Part shown: positions 41,969 to 51,189 of the stretch, piece after piece | Layout of the letters: every line of letters starts with the position of its first letter | Numbering within the stretch: the first letter of the stretch is position 1 | Notes under the pieces: model-generated | What the model saw: only the letters and a program-made list of their open reading frames with translations | The model's database searches: none | Told to the model about the DNA's origin: nothing | Made by a program: the position numbers and the translations under genes | NCBI GenBank assembly: GCA_016714225.1 | Contig: JADJNS010000008.1 | Coordinates: 1-64,000 of the forward strand | Source: Archangiaceae bacterium | Lineage (GTDB): Bacteria > Myxococcota > Myxococcia > Myxococcales > Myxococcaceae | Direction: 5' to 3' | DNA: 64,000 nucleotides

Positions 41969-43816
41969 CTATTGCACCAGCTTCACGTAGCCGTCGTAGC
42001 GCGACTGAATCTCGGACACGTACTTCACCGGCTCCGAGCCGCGGCAGTAGCCGGCCCGGGTGCGCCGGTAGAACTGGGGCTTCTCGAGCAGCAGCATCGC
42101 CTTCTCGACGTGGCCGAACCACTTCATCGGGTCGAGCCCGCGCTCGGCCGCCAGCCGCCGCGCGTCTTCCACGTGCGTCGGCCCGGCATTGTACGCCGCC
42201 AGCGCGAAGCGCAGCCGGTGCTTGAGCTCGATGCGCGGGTCGAGCTTCGCGAGCAGCCGCGCCACGTAGTCGGTGCCGGCGCGCACGTTCTCGGCCGGGT
42301 CTTCGCGCCGCGAGCAGCCCAGCTCGAGCGCGGTGGTGGGCATCAGCTGAAACAGCCCCAGCGCTCCGGCCCACGAGCGCGCCGCCGGGTCGAAGCGGCT
42401 CTCCTGAAAGCACTGCGCCGCCACCAGCCGCCAGTCGAGCCCGGTGCGCGACGCGTGCGTGCGAAACAGCGCGTCGAACTCAGACAGCGTGCCGGTCTGC
42501 CCCGACTCGGCCGCCCGCGCCCCCGCGATCGCCGCGTTCTGCTCGAAGTAGCGCTTGCGCAACAGGTTGTACTCGAGCCCGCGGTAGGTCGCGCCCACGA
42601 AGCCGTCGACCGCCTCGAGCAGCTTCTTCGAGCCCGCGCGCACCGCGAACACGATGGGGCGGTCTTTCACCGTCACGGTGAAGTCGCGCGGCGCGTCGGG
42701 CAGGGTGTCGATGAGAATGCGGTCGACCACCTTCGCCTTGCCCTCTTGAGTCAGCTCGACGTCGTCGGTCAGATCGGGGCGGTGCTCCGCCGGCGCCGCC
42801 TTGCCCAGCCGCACCTCGTCGGTGAAGAGATACGGAGCGCTGAACGCCACGCCCTTGAGCCCCTGCACCGGGTGCAGGCAGGCCGCCACCAGGTCGCCGC
42901 GCCCCTCGAGCAGCCACGGCACCAAGAGCTCGCGCTCGGGCGGCACCACCACCTCGAGCCGCACCTTGAGCCGCGCCGCGATCATGCGCGCCAGCTCGAG
43001 GTCGAACCCGAACAGTTGCCCCTGGTGCGAGAAGTACGAGATGGGGTCATTCCACGTGATCAGCCGCAGCGCCCCGCGCTTCTTGATCGCGTCGAGGTCA
43101 CCCACGCTCGGGTGATCCGAGTGGGCGGTGAGCGCCTTCTCGACCAGAAACGCGTCGAGCGCGCCCTTCAGCTTCACCGCGTCGGGCCGCACCGCCCAGG
43201 CCAGCTCTTTGCCTTCGGCCACCGTGAACAGCGCCTCGACGTCGCGGTTGTACGAAGCGATCGACACGAACAGGTTGCTGTCGGTGACGGTGAGCCCGAT
43301 CTTCCCGCGGCCCACCTCGTACACCACGCCCTCCGAGTCGAGCCGCTCGTCGGCCGCCACCACCCTCGCGCCCAACGCGCTCAGCGTCTGCGCGTAGGCC
43401 GAGCCGTCGTGCACCGTCACCTCTCGCCCCTTCAGCTCGCGCGGCTTTCTGGGCAGCCCCTTCGCGCCGCGCCGGCCGACCAGCACCTGATTCACCGTCG
43501 CCACCGGCAGCGTGAACGCCACCTTCGCCTTGCGCTCGTCGGTGATGGTGAGCCCGTGGGCCAGCACGTCGGCCTCGCCGCTCAACAGCCGGGTGAACAG
43601 CCGATCGAAGCCGGGCTCGGCGATGACCTCGAGCTTCAGGCCCTCGCGCTCGCAGAGCTCGGCGAGCAGCTCGCGGTCTCTCGCCTTCGGGCTGCCCGCG
43701 CGCGGCAGAATGTCTTCGTCTTCTCCGAACACCAGCACCTTCAGCGTGCCGCGCTGTTTCAGGGCGGGAAGGTCGAGGCCGGCGGCGCTCGTCATCAGCA
43801 GCAGGGCCACCAGCAT
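41969..43816 (-). CDS. MltF-like membrane-bound lytic transglycosylase with two solute-binding domains
   Basis: A 615-residue exported protein with a short hydrophobic start (LVALLLMTSAAG). Two type 2 solute-binding domains follow (about 15-225, with KQRGTLKVLVFGEDEDILP, and 235-420, with KKRGALRLITWNDPISYFSH), then a lytic transglycosylase (SLT) domain from about 455. The catalytic glutamate is in AAQCFQESRFDPAARSW and the GLFQLMPTTA and ALAAYNAGPTHVEDA motifs complete the fold. The known MltF has one sensor domain before SLT; here the first appears duplicated. It would cleave peptidoglycan glycan chains, sensing muropeptides. Nearest upstream feature is tRNA-Glu, 101 bases away. Confidence 0.9.
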   Translation of the reverse strand: MLVALLLMTSAAGLDLPALKQRGTLKVLVFGEDEDILPRAGSPKARDRELLAELCEREGLKLEVIAEPGFDRLFTRLLSGEADVLAHGLTITDERKAKVAFTLPVATVNQVLVGRRGAKGLPRKPRELKGREVTVHDGSAYAQTLSALGARVVAADERLDSEGVVYEVGRGKIGLTVTDSNLFVSIASYNRDVEALFTVAEGKELAWAVRPDAVKLKGALDAFLVEKALTAHSDHPSVGDLDAIKKRGALRLITWNDPISYFSHQGQLFGFDLELARMIAARLKVRLEVVVPPERELLVPWLLEGRGDLVAACLHPVQGLKGVAFSAPYLFTDEVRLGKAAPAEHRPDLTDDVELTQEGKAKVVDRILIDTLPDAPRDFTVTVKDRPIVFAVRAGSKKLLEAVDGFVGATYRGLEYNLLRKRYFEQNAAIAGARAAESGQTGTLSEFDALFRTHASRTGLDWRLVAAQCFQESRFDPAARSWAGALGLFQLMPTTALELGCSRREDPAENVRAGTDYVARLLAKLDPRIELKHRLRFALAAYNAGPTHVEDARRLAAERGLDPMKWFGHVEKAMLLLEKPQFYRRTRAGYCRGSEPVKYVSEIQSRYDGYVKLVQ

Positions 43817-43917
43817 CGCGTCAGGCTACCGAAGAGAAGGCGTCGGGCGCAGCACTGTCGATGCTTCACACCCGTTGACATGTGCGCGCGTAGAACCTAA
43901 GAGCGCGCGCTTCATAG

Positions 43918-43990
43918 GGCCCCGTCGTCTAGCGGCCTAGGACGGAGCCCTCTCACGGCTCAAACCCGGGTTCGAATCCCGGCGGGGTCA
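43918..43990 (+). tRNA. tRNA-Glu (anticodon CTC)
   Basis: A 73-base cloverleaf with acceptor GGCCCCG/CGGGGTC (one G-U pair), D arm GTCTAGCGG, anticodon stem GAGCC/GGCTC with loop CTCTCAC (anticodon CTC, reading GAG) and T arm CCGGG TTCGAAT CCCGG. CCA is not encoded. A strong intrinsic terminator follows at 44016. Confidence 0.95.
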
Positions 43991-44536
43991 CAAAGTCCCG
44001 TCTCGTCCACGGGCAAAGGGCCTCCGGGGAAACCCGGAGGCCTTTGTTTTTCTGCTCGCCATCGCCAGCGCGCGCACCGCGGTCAGCTCGATGCGGCTGC
44101 TCGGCGTGCCGGTGAAGAGCAGCTCGCTCTCCAGGGGAGCCTCGAGCCGTTGGAGCGCCGGCGCCGCGCCAGAGAACAGCACGTGGCTCGCGCCGCGGCG
44201 CTCCAGCGCGGCCTGCAGCTCCATGAAGAAGCCCACCACCGCGCGCACCTCGACCACGTCGCGGTCGAGGAACAGGCCCGTCACCTCGGCCACGCGCGGG
44301 CACGCGGCGAGCCGCGCTTCGACCCGCGCCCGTTCGCTCACCGGCAGCTGCGCCAGCGCCCGAAACGGAGCCCGATCGACCAGCACGAACCCGCCGCGCA
44401 CCCGCAGGCCATCGACCACCGCGCTGACCTCGCCACGGTCGAGGTACTCAGCGGGCAGCTCGACGCCTGTCGTCGCACGCACGCGGCTCGCGTAGGCCTG
44501 CACCTGCACCGGCCACCACACCCGCTCGGTGTTCAT
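43988..44536 (-). CDS. conserved-looking protein of unknown function, overlapping the tRNA-Glu terminator
   Basis: A 182-residue soluble protein with ordered secondary structure (EVSAVVDGLRVRGGFVLVDR, EVTGLFLDRDVVEVRAVV, VGFFMELQAALERRG). The coding character is good to about residue 160. The last 20 codons run backwards through the tRNA-Glu terminator and the stop lies in the tRNA 3' end; the real C-terminus may be this odd tail or the frame may have drifted. No motif recognised. The ATG lacks a clear ribosome-binding site. Confidence 0.55.
   Translation of the reverse strand: MNTERVWWPVQVQAYASRVRATTGVELPAEYLDRGEVSAVVDGLRVRGGFVLVDRAPFRALAQLPVSERARVEARLAACPRVAEVTGLFLDRDVVEVRAVVGFFMELQAALERRGASHVLFSGAAPALQRLEAPLESELLFTGTPSSRIELTAVRALAMASRKTKASGFPRRPFARGRDGTL
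44016..44052 (+). terminator. intrinsic terminator after tRNA-Glu
   Basis: A 13-base hairpin (pairs from 44016/44045 to 44028/44033, with GAAA loop and one G-T pair) is followed by a T-rich tract (TTTGTTTTTC to 44052). It ends the tRNA-Glu transcript. Confidence 0.85.
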
Positions 44537-45059
44537 CGGCGGGCCCCTGCTTTCCCCTTCGCTTCATTCCCCCTCCACTCGAGCGTGCGCATGTGTCGCC
44601 GCCCGCTGTGCAGCGCGAAGTCCAACGCGCTGCTCGAACGAGTTCGAGCGCTTGGCCCTACGCCGCTGTGCACCGGCCTGCACGATGCGCGGCCCGGCAC
44701 ACGTGAATCGCGTACTTGCGGCGGGCGGAGGGGAGCGCGCGGCGAAAAGCCGCTCACCGACGAACGTCAGCGTGAAACTCTTCCGGGGGCAAGCGCACGC
44801 GTGCTCCCGTCGCTGACCTGCGTGTCATGCCCGCAAGACAACGCACTGCGGCATAAAACGAAGGAATTTCGCCCATCTTGAGAGGTTGGGGTGGCCGGGT
44901 GCGGGGTACTCGTCCACTCCTACTCACCTACTGAACACCAGTTGGGGCGATGAAATGTGTCATCTTGTCTTACATTGCGGCGCTACAAACCCGCGACGAT
45001 CGGGCAAACGGGCGGGCGGTTTGATCTTTCGGCTCACCTCGTGCATACCGCCGCGCCCC
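44537..45059. other. intergenic gap, no supported gene
   Basis: About 520 bases before the surface-protein cluster at 45060. Some short open frames exist but have shadow-like composition (Arg/Ala/Pro-rich). From about 44830 the sequence is richer in A/T (for example ACGAAGGAATTTCGCCC and TGTCATCTTGTCTTACATTG), which suits a promoter for the 45060 gene. No RNA structure was recognised. Confidence 0.4.
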
Positions 45060-46253
45060 ATGGTCCAGTTCCCCCGACATGTAAGAGGAAACCACGCCGC
45101 GGCGATCGCACTGATCGCTCTGGGCGTTAGTTTCGTGGCGCAGGCGCAAGAGACCCCGGCCCAGTCCGAGCCCACGCCTGCCCCTGCTGACGCGCCGAAG
45201 TCCGACGCGGTTCAGCCTCAGCTTCCTCCTGTCACGTCGGCATCACCTGCGCCTTCCACCAAAGCGGCCGGCCCTGCTGTCGCTGCCACGGTTCAAACGA
45301 AGCGGACCCAGAGACCATTTCACGGCTCGTCGATCTCGTACGGCACCTCGCTCACCGCGATGACCGTCTACGGCCAGGGTGAGCAGTTCAACGCGTCGGT
45401 CGACGGCAACGCGCTGCAGACCACCCAGACCGGCTGGTACAACCCGACCTGGTCGCACAACCTCACTCTCGCGCCCGAGTACCACTTCAGCGACTACCTG
45501 TTCACCCGCGGCCGCGTCTTCATCTCGCAAGAGCTGACCGACTCGGACACCGCGATGAGCGCCCACGAGGTCGAGGTCTCCGACGTGTTCCTCGACGTCG
45601 GCACCCGGGGCTTCACCGAGAAGTTCACCGGCCTCAGGCTCTCGGGCGACGTGCGCTTCGTGCTGCCGACCTCGAAGCTCTCGCAGGTTCGCACCCAGTG
45701 GCTCACCGTCGGCCCCTCGCTCAGCCTCTCGCGCCGCTTCCCGGTGCTCTCGGGTCTGACCCTCGGCTACGCCGCGCGCGGCACGGTGCGCTTCAACGAG
45801 TACACCGGTGGCCACAAGAAGACCGCGACCCTCGCGCCCTGCATCGACAGCCAGGCCGCCCTCGAGTGCGCCGAAGATCGCGCCACCGGCGGCCGCAACG
45901 GCTTCTTCGATCTCGCCCACGGCCCGATCGTCAGCTTCCAGCCCATCGAGACCGTCTCGATCGACGCGCTGATGACCTGGCAGCGCGTGTGGCTCTACCC
46001 GGTCTCGGCTCCGCCCGCCGGCGTCGAGGTCAGCCTGCAGAACCCCGGCCCCAGCGTGCGCGACCTCACCCGCTTCGTGCTCTCGGTGAACTGGCAGTTC
46101 AGCGAGCCGGTCGGTGTCGCGCTCACCGCCCTCACTGTCGGCGAGCAGCTGAACTCGTTCGGTCGCTACCAATTCCCACTGTTCAACCGCAACACCGTCT
46201 TCTACCTCGATGCAACGGTCGACATCGAAGCTGTCGCTTCCAAGCTGTTCTAA
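45060..46253 (+). CDS. outer-membrane beta-barrel protein
   Basis: A 397-residue exported protein with signal peptide (AAAIALIALGVSFVAQAQE), a Pro/Ala-rich linker (about 31-80) and a barrel of aromatic alternating strands (SISYGTSLTAMTVYGQGEQF, SHNLTLAPEYHFSDYLFTRG, TRFVLSVNWQFSEPVGVAL). It starts a three- to four-gene surface cluster and lies 28 bases before the metalloprotease lipoprotein gene. It may be the export pore or anchor for its neighbours. The in-frame codons upstream of ATG 45060 do not look coding. Confidence 0.82.
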   Translation: MVQFPRHVRGNHAAAIALIALGVSFVAQAQETPAQSEPTPAPADAPKSDAVQPQLPPVTSASPAPSTKAAGPAVAATVQTKRTQRPFHGSSISYGTSLTAMTVYGQGEQFNASVDGNALQTTQTGWYNPTWSHNLTLAPEYHFSDYLFTRGRVFISQELTDSDTAMSAHEVEVSDVFLDVGTRGFTEKFTGLRLSGDVRFVLPTSKLSQVRTQWLTVGPSLSLSRRFPVLSGLTLGYAARGTVRFNEYTGGHKKTATLAPCIDSQAALECAEDRATGGRNGFFDLAHGPIVSFQPIETVSIDALMTWQRVWLYPVSAPPAGVEVSLQNPGPSVRDLTRFVLSVNWQFSEPVGVALTALTVGEQLNSFGRYQFPLFNRNTVFYLDATVDIEAVASKLF

Positions 46254-46281
46254 AGCACGTAGTCGGAGGAGCAAACCCACC

Positions 46282-49200
46282 ATGAAGAGCCGTCAAATGA
46301 AGTCCCTGTGGTTGGCCGCGTTCGCGCTGCTGGCCGCGTGCGCCAAGGAACAGCCGGTCATCAACCGGGTGCAGCCCAACTACGTGAAGAAGTCGGACCT
46401 GATCGGCGCGAACTACAAGTCGAGCGCCGATGACCCGGAGTTCTACGCCCAGGGCACGCTCGTCGACGTCGGCTACGGCGCCGGTCAAGACGGTCTGTTC
46501 ACCTCGACCTACGCGCAGCCGATGACGCGCATCAAGTGGTCGATCACCGAGAACCTGCTCATCGCCCGCCTCGCCTACGAGCGCATCTCGAACTCCGACG
46601 GCAAGGGCGCCGGCAAGGCGACCGAAGACGGTGAAGTGGTGGCGGCGTACGCCATCAACAGCCACTTCGACATCAAGTACGGCTACAACCCGCAGACGGG
46701 TGAGCTGAACAACGTCGTCGAAGAGAACATCACCGACCTGCCCTGGTCCGAGCGTGAGTACATCCGCGTCGACTGGTCGAAGAACCTCTCCACCGACAAC
46801 TACGACTACGACACCCTGTCGCAGATGGGCCTGTACGGCGGCGTGCAGTACGAGCCGATCGCGTACTACGTGAACGACCCCGACTCGCCCGACGCGCCGC
46901 ACAACGAGCTGGCGAACGGCTACCTCGACGTCACCACCAAGGCCTGGGCGAAGCCCGGCATGATCGAGCTGAACATGTGGGGCATGGGCTCGGTGCCGGC
47001 CTGCTGGCTCGACGCTGACTTCTCGGGCGGCAGTGCGCCGGCCACCGGCTGCTCCCCGGTCGAGCTGACCATCCGCCAGGCGTTCCGCAAGGTCACCGAC
47101 ACCGACTACGAGCCCCAGGACTGGGACGGCTTCCGCTTCCAGGCCTTCGGCGCGTTCACCACCGATCGCGACGGCTATGCCCGCAACTACGGCATGACCG
47201 ACACCCAGTGGCACCGCTTCATCAACCGCTACAACATCTGGGAGCGCAGCCACGCGTACACCGACGCCGCGAACCTCAAGGGCGAGACCGCCTGCTACAC
47301 CCCGTCCACCACCCCGGCCGGCAAAGACCCGCACCGCGACGAGAACGGCGACGGTACTGAAGACGAGTGCTCGACCGTCGGCGCCGGCTCGAAGTGCGAC
47401 GCGTTCAAGCAGCGCTGCACCCTGTCGTTGGCCCAGCGCAAAGAGAAGCCGGTGGTCTGGTACTACGCCGAAGGCTCGAAGCCCGAGTACTTCGAGGCCA
47501 CCCAGCTCGCCGCCCTCGAGTGGGACGTCGCGCTCCGTGGCGCGGTGACCGCGGGTCGCTACGCCGAGTGCGTGCGCACCGGCGGCGCCGACTGCGGCAC
47601 CAAGTACCCCATGTACAGCGGCCAGATGGGCGACGAGCAGGACCTCATCGACCTCGCCCGCGAAGTCGAGTCGTGCCGCGCCGGCAAGGCCAACGGCGGC
47701 ACCGGCTGCGACGCGTTCGCCGACAGCATCGGCGCCGCGCGCGGCTACAGCGCCGGCGTCATCGCGCTCGCCAAGCAGCCCGAGATGGTCGTCCTCTGCC
47801 ACAGCCCGGTCGAGCAGAACGACCACGCGCTCTGCGGCACCCCCCGCCTGCCCGCCGGCGTGACGGCGGCGCAGTGCGACCAGGCCGCCCTCGACGGCGA
47901 TGCCGCGAAGGTCACCGACTGCCACAAGGCGCTCACCGTGCGCCGCGGCGACATTCGCTACCACCAGGTCAACGGCATTCGCGCGCCGCAGACCCCGTCG
48001 CCGTGGGGCATCATGGTCGACGCCAACGACCCGCTGACCGGCGAAGTCGTCTCGGCCTCCATCAACGTGTGGAGCCACGTCACCGACCTCTGGAGCCAGG
48101 GCATCGTCGACACCGCCCGCTACATCAAGGGTGAGCTGACCACCGCCGACATCACCGAAGGCACCTACGTGCGTGACTGGGCCGGCATGGCGAAGAACGC
48201 CACCCGCTCGGGCGTGCTCGAGAAGTTCACCGTCGAGCAGCGCGACGAGCGCATCGCCGACGCGTTCGGTGTCGACAAGACCGAGCTGAAGGCCCGCCTC
48301 GAGGGCTTCCGCGCGGGTCCCATCGCCAAGCAGGTGAAGCAGAAGCTGCTGTCGACCCGCGCCATCGCGGCCGACGCCACCGCGCCCAGCACCACCCGCC
48401 CGACCTACGAGGCGCGCCGCAAGCACGCGCTCGACTCGCCCACCGAGGCGGCGCTGATCACCAAGGCGTTTCAGCAGTTCGCCACCAACGGCAACTCGAA
48501 GGTCGACGTGAGCCAGCTCACCGACTTCATCTCGCCGCTCCGTGGTGCGAACCCGTCGGTTCAGCGCAACTTCCGCAACTTCAAAGAGCTCGCCCTCAGC
48601 AACCGTGGCGCGTGCGTGATGAACGAGGCTCCGACCCCGTTCGCCATCGCCGACCTGGCCAGCGTGCTGGAGCAGAAGTTCGGCAACTTCGACAAGAACC
48701 AAGATCGCGCCCAGCAGCTCGAGCGCGCCGAGTCGATGCGCCAGTACCTGGCGCGCCGCGCCCACTACGCGGTCATCACCCACGAAATGGGCCACAGCAT
48801 CGGTCTGCGCCACAACTTCGTGGGCAGCTCCGACGCGTTCAACTACCGCCCGCAGTACTGGCAGCTCCGCACCAACAACGGCACCAACACCACCCAGTGC
48901 ACCACGTTGGACCCTGCCGGCAGCTGCGTCGGCCCGCGCTACTTCGACCCGGTCACCGACAACGAGCGCAACAACCTGCTCACCATGTTCATGCAGTCGA
49001 CGACCATGGACTACGCCGGTGAAGGCGCGCAAGACGCGATCGGCCTCGGTGCGTACGACTTCGCCGCCGCCCGCATGTTCTACGGCGACGTGGTCAGCGT
49101 GTTCCGCGACGAAGACAAGAAGCTCGGCAGCAAGGTCGCCCTCGGAGCGCTGAACAAGATGGACAGCTTCGGCGGCATTCTCGGCTTCTCGCCTTCGATC

Positions 49201-51039
49201 GGTAACGACGCGCTCAACGGCACCGACGACATTCACTACACCCAGCTGCAGAAGGCCTACGGCCTGATCTCGGGGTGCGCCGACGTCGACGTGACCAAGT
49301 TCAAGCCCACCACCTGGGACGACGCCAAAGACGGCCAGTGGAGCCCGCTGTTCGACGGCCTCATCGTCTCGGTCAACGGCCAGGCGAGCCGCTGCCACCA
49401 GCTCCCCGTCGACTACGTCGCGTGGGGCTCGATGCGTACCGCCACCGACAGCGAAGGCGCCAACGGCCAGAGCGAGAACACCGTCGACCCGCAGAACCGC
49501 GTTCGGTTCCCCTACGGCTTCGCGACTGACCGCTGGGCCGACCTGGGCAACCTCTCGGTCTACCGCCACGACAACGGCGCCGACGCGTACGAGATCTTCG
49601 ACTTCCTGATCACCCAGCAGGAGACGAACCACATCTTCGACAACTACCGCCGCAACCGCCGCACCTTCTCGGTGCGCACGGCCGCCAACCGCCAGCTCGA
49701 GCGCTACAACGAGAAGGTTCGTGACGGCGCCAAGGGCCTGGGTCTGTACGCCACCATCTACCGCGACTTCGCGGTGGCCAGCGGCTACGACTACGACACC
49801 CTCTGGCCGGTCATCGGCGCCGAGTTCTTCCCCGACAACCTGCTCGCGTCGACGCTCGCGTTCGATCACTTCACCTCGCAGATGTCGACTCCGCAGGCGG
49901 GCGATCACTTCCGCCAGACGGCGAACGGCGAGACCGTGCTGCGCGCGGCGGCCGACTCGGCCGGCAACGCGGGCACCACCGTGGTCACCGTCCCCAACGG
50001 CGCGACCGGTTACTTCGGCAACGTCTCGCGCGGCGGTCGCCCGCTCGAGAACGCGCTCTCGTCGAACAAGGGCGAGTACGACTCGGAGTACACCATCAAC
50101 GCCGGCGCCTATTACATGAAGGCGTACACCACGATGCTGATGACCGAGTCGGTCGACAACTTCATCAGCGCCTCGCGTCGCGACTTCCTCGATGCCCGCT
50201 ACCGCGCGGTCTCGATGGCCGACATCTTCCCCGACGGTTACCGCCGCTGGCTGGCGAACAACCTGACGGGCGACGACACCATCCGCGGCTCGCGCATGGC
50301 CTCTTCGGCCTCGGGCGTGCCCATGGTCGATGCCGATCGCTTCCCGGCGAGCGGCGTGGCCCACCTCCAGTGGTGGAAGCCGTCGCCGTCGTACTGCTTC
50401 CCCAGCGCGTCGGCTGAGATCTGCGGCGCGACCCCGGCCAACTCGGTCGCCGTCGAGCCCCAGGTCGGCTGGGAGCAGCAGAAGTTCCTCATCGCGTGGA
50501 CCCTGATGTACCTCCCCGAGAACGCCCAGCAGAACTGGCTGAACCAGCTCGACATCTGGGAAGTCGGCGTCGACACCGACCCGGGCTTCAGCAACCGCAT
50601 CGAGCTGCACCTGCCCGACGGCAAGGTCTTCGTCGCCCGTACCTACGGCAAAGAGACCATTCTCGGTAAGAGCGTGCAGAAGGGCGTGGGCGCCCGCATT
50701 CTCGAGTGGGCGAACACGCTGCTGAACCGCGCGTACGTCTGCACCGGCGCTCCCGACACTGACGGTGACGGCCAGCCCGACTGGTACGTGCCCACGCTGG
50801 TGAACGGCAAGGCGACCGTGAAGTTCGACCCGAACACCAAGGCCATCAACCCTGACGGCACCATCAGCAACACCGGCCGCCCGGGCTGCAACTCGACCGA
50901 CAGCTCGCAGTGCACCTGCAGCTCGAACGCGTCGTGCGTCGAGCTCGGCAAGTACCAGGAAGTGCCGTTCTTCATGCGCCAGGCGATGAAGGACTACGGC
51001 CTCGCCGACCCCAGCATGAAGGGCGTCTACGGCGGGTAA
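46282..51039 (+). CDS. large zinc metalloprotease-like lipoprotein
   Basis: A 1585-residue lipoprotein (AALLAACAKEQP) of the outer face. The zinc site is a metzincin-type HExxHxxGxxH at residues 834-844 (THEMGHSIGLRH) with His834, Glu835, His838 and His844 intact, and a Met-turn-like segment (SVTTMDYAG) about 65 residues later. The fold before the site (about 1-820) is large and of unknown function, with a YxDPDSPDAPHNE-type calcium-like loop, and Cys pairs in places. The C-terminus has a Cys-rich end (NSTDSSQCTCSSNASCVELG). The GGAGGA site before ATG 46282 supports this start. A GAAA-loop terminator follows the gene. It probably digests or reshapes external protein. Confidence 0.88.
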   Translation: MKSRQMKSLWLAAFALLAACAKEQPVINRVQPNYVKKSDLIGANYKSSADDPEFYAQGTLVDVGYGAGQDGLFTSTYAQPMTRIKWSITENLLIARLAYERISNSDGKGAGKATEDGEVVAAYAINSHFDIKYGYNPQTGELNNVVEENITDLPWSEREYIRVDWSKNLSTDNYDYDTLSQMGLYGGVQYEPIAYYVNDPDSPDAPHNELANGYLDVTTKAWAKPGMIELNMWGMGSVPACWLDADFSGGSAPATGCSPVELTIRQAFRKVTDTDYEPQDWDGFRFQAFGAFTTDRDGYARNYGMTDTQWHRFINRYNIWERSHAYTDAANLKGETACYTPSTTPAGKDPHRDENGDGTEDECSTVGAGSKCDAFKQRCTLSLAQRKEKPVVWYYAEGSKPEYFEATQLAALEWDVALRGAVTAGRYAECVRTGGADCGTKYPMYSGQMGDEQDLIDLAREVESCRAGKANGGTGCDAFADSIGAARGYSAGVIALAKQPEMVVLCHSPVEQNDHALCGTPRLPAGVTAAQCDQAALDGDAAKVTDCHKALTVRRGDIRYHQVNGIRAPQTPSPWGIMVDANDPLTGEVVSASINVWSHVTDLWSQGIVDTARYIKGELTTADITEGTYVRDWAGMAKNATRSGVLEKFTVEQRDERIADAFGVDKTELKARLEGFRAGPIAKQVKQKLLSTRAIAADATAPSTTRPTYEARRKHALDSPTEAALITKAFQQFATNGNSKVDVSQLTDFISPLRGANPSVQRNFRNFKELALSNRGACVMNEAPTPFAIADLASVLEQKFGNFDKNQDRAQQLERAESMRQYLARRAHYAVITHEMGHSIGLRHNFVGSSDAFNYRPQYWQLRTNNGTNTTQCTTLDPAGSCVGPRYFDPVTDNERNNLLTMFMQSTTMDYAGEGAQDAIGLGAYDFAAARMFYGDVVSVFRDEDKKLGSKVALGALNKMDSFGGILGFSPSIGNDALNGTDDIHYTQLQKAYGLISGCADVDVTKFKPTTWDDAKDGQWSPLFDGLIVSVNGQASRCHQLPVDYVAWGSMRTATDSEGANGQSENTVDPQNRVRFPYGFATDRWADLGNLSVYRHDNGADAYEIFDFLITQQETNHIFDNYRRNRRTFSVRTAANRQLERYNEKVRDGAKGLGLYATIYRDFAVASGYDYDTLWPVIGAEFFPDNLLASTLAFDHFTSQMSTPQAGDHFRQTANGETVLRAAADSAGNAGTTVVTVPNGATGYFGNVSRGGRPLENALSSNKGEYDSEYTINAGAYYMKAYTTMLMTESVDNFISASRRDFLDARYRAVSMADIFPDGYRRWLANNLTGDDTIRGSRMASSASGVPMVDADRFPASGVAHLQWWKPSPSYCFPSASAEICGATPANSVAVEPQVGWEQQKFLIAWTLMYLPENAQQNWLNQLDIWEVGVDTDPGFSNRIELHLPDGKVFVARTYGKETILGKSVQKGVGARILEWANTLLNRAYVCTGAPDTDGDGQPDWYVPTLVNGKATVKFDPNTKAINPDGTISNTGRPGCNSTDSSQCTCSSNASCVELGKYQEVPFFMRQAMKDYGLADPSMKGVYGG

Positions 51040-51070
51040 GCCGCTCCGCTAGGCTTCAAAAGCAGGCGTC

Positions 51071-51112
51071 GGGCGCGGTGATCGAAAGGTCGCCGCGCCC
51101 TTCGTCTTTTTA
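51071..51112 (+). terminator. intrinsic terminator after the metalloprotease gene
   Basis: A 13-base GC-rich stem (51071-51083 with 51088-51100) closed by a GAAA tetraloop is followed by TTCGTCTTTTT. It separates the metalloprotease gene from the next lipoprotein genes. Confidence 0.85.
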
Positions 51113-51189
51113 AGTACTCGAAACTTCTGGCCGGTTGACGCGATAATGAGGCGTCTGCGACAAGCCTAAGCAGACGGAGGTCAAGCCCC

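Noticed and set aside
44150..44881. A 243-codon plus-strand frame across the gap after tRNA-Glu
   Set aside because: Arg/His/Ala-rich composition, overlap with the minus-strand gene and no ribosome-binding site indicate a shadow frame.
46183..50610. A 1475-codon open frame on the minus strand opposite the metalloprotease gene
   Set aside because: It is a mirror of the plus-strand gene caused by high GC at third positions; its Val/Arg/Gly-rich product has no domain character and no start site.
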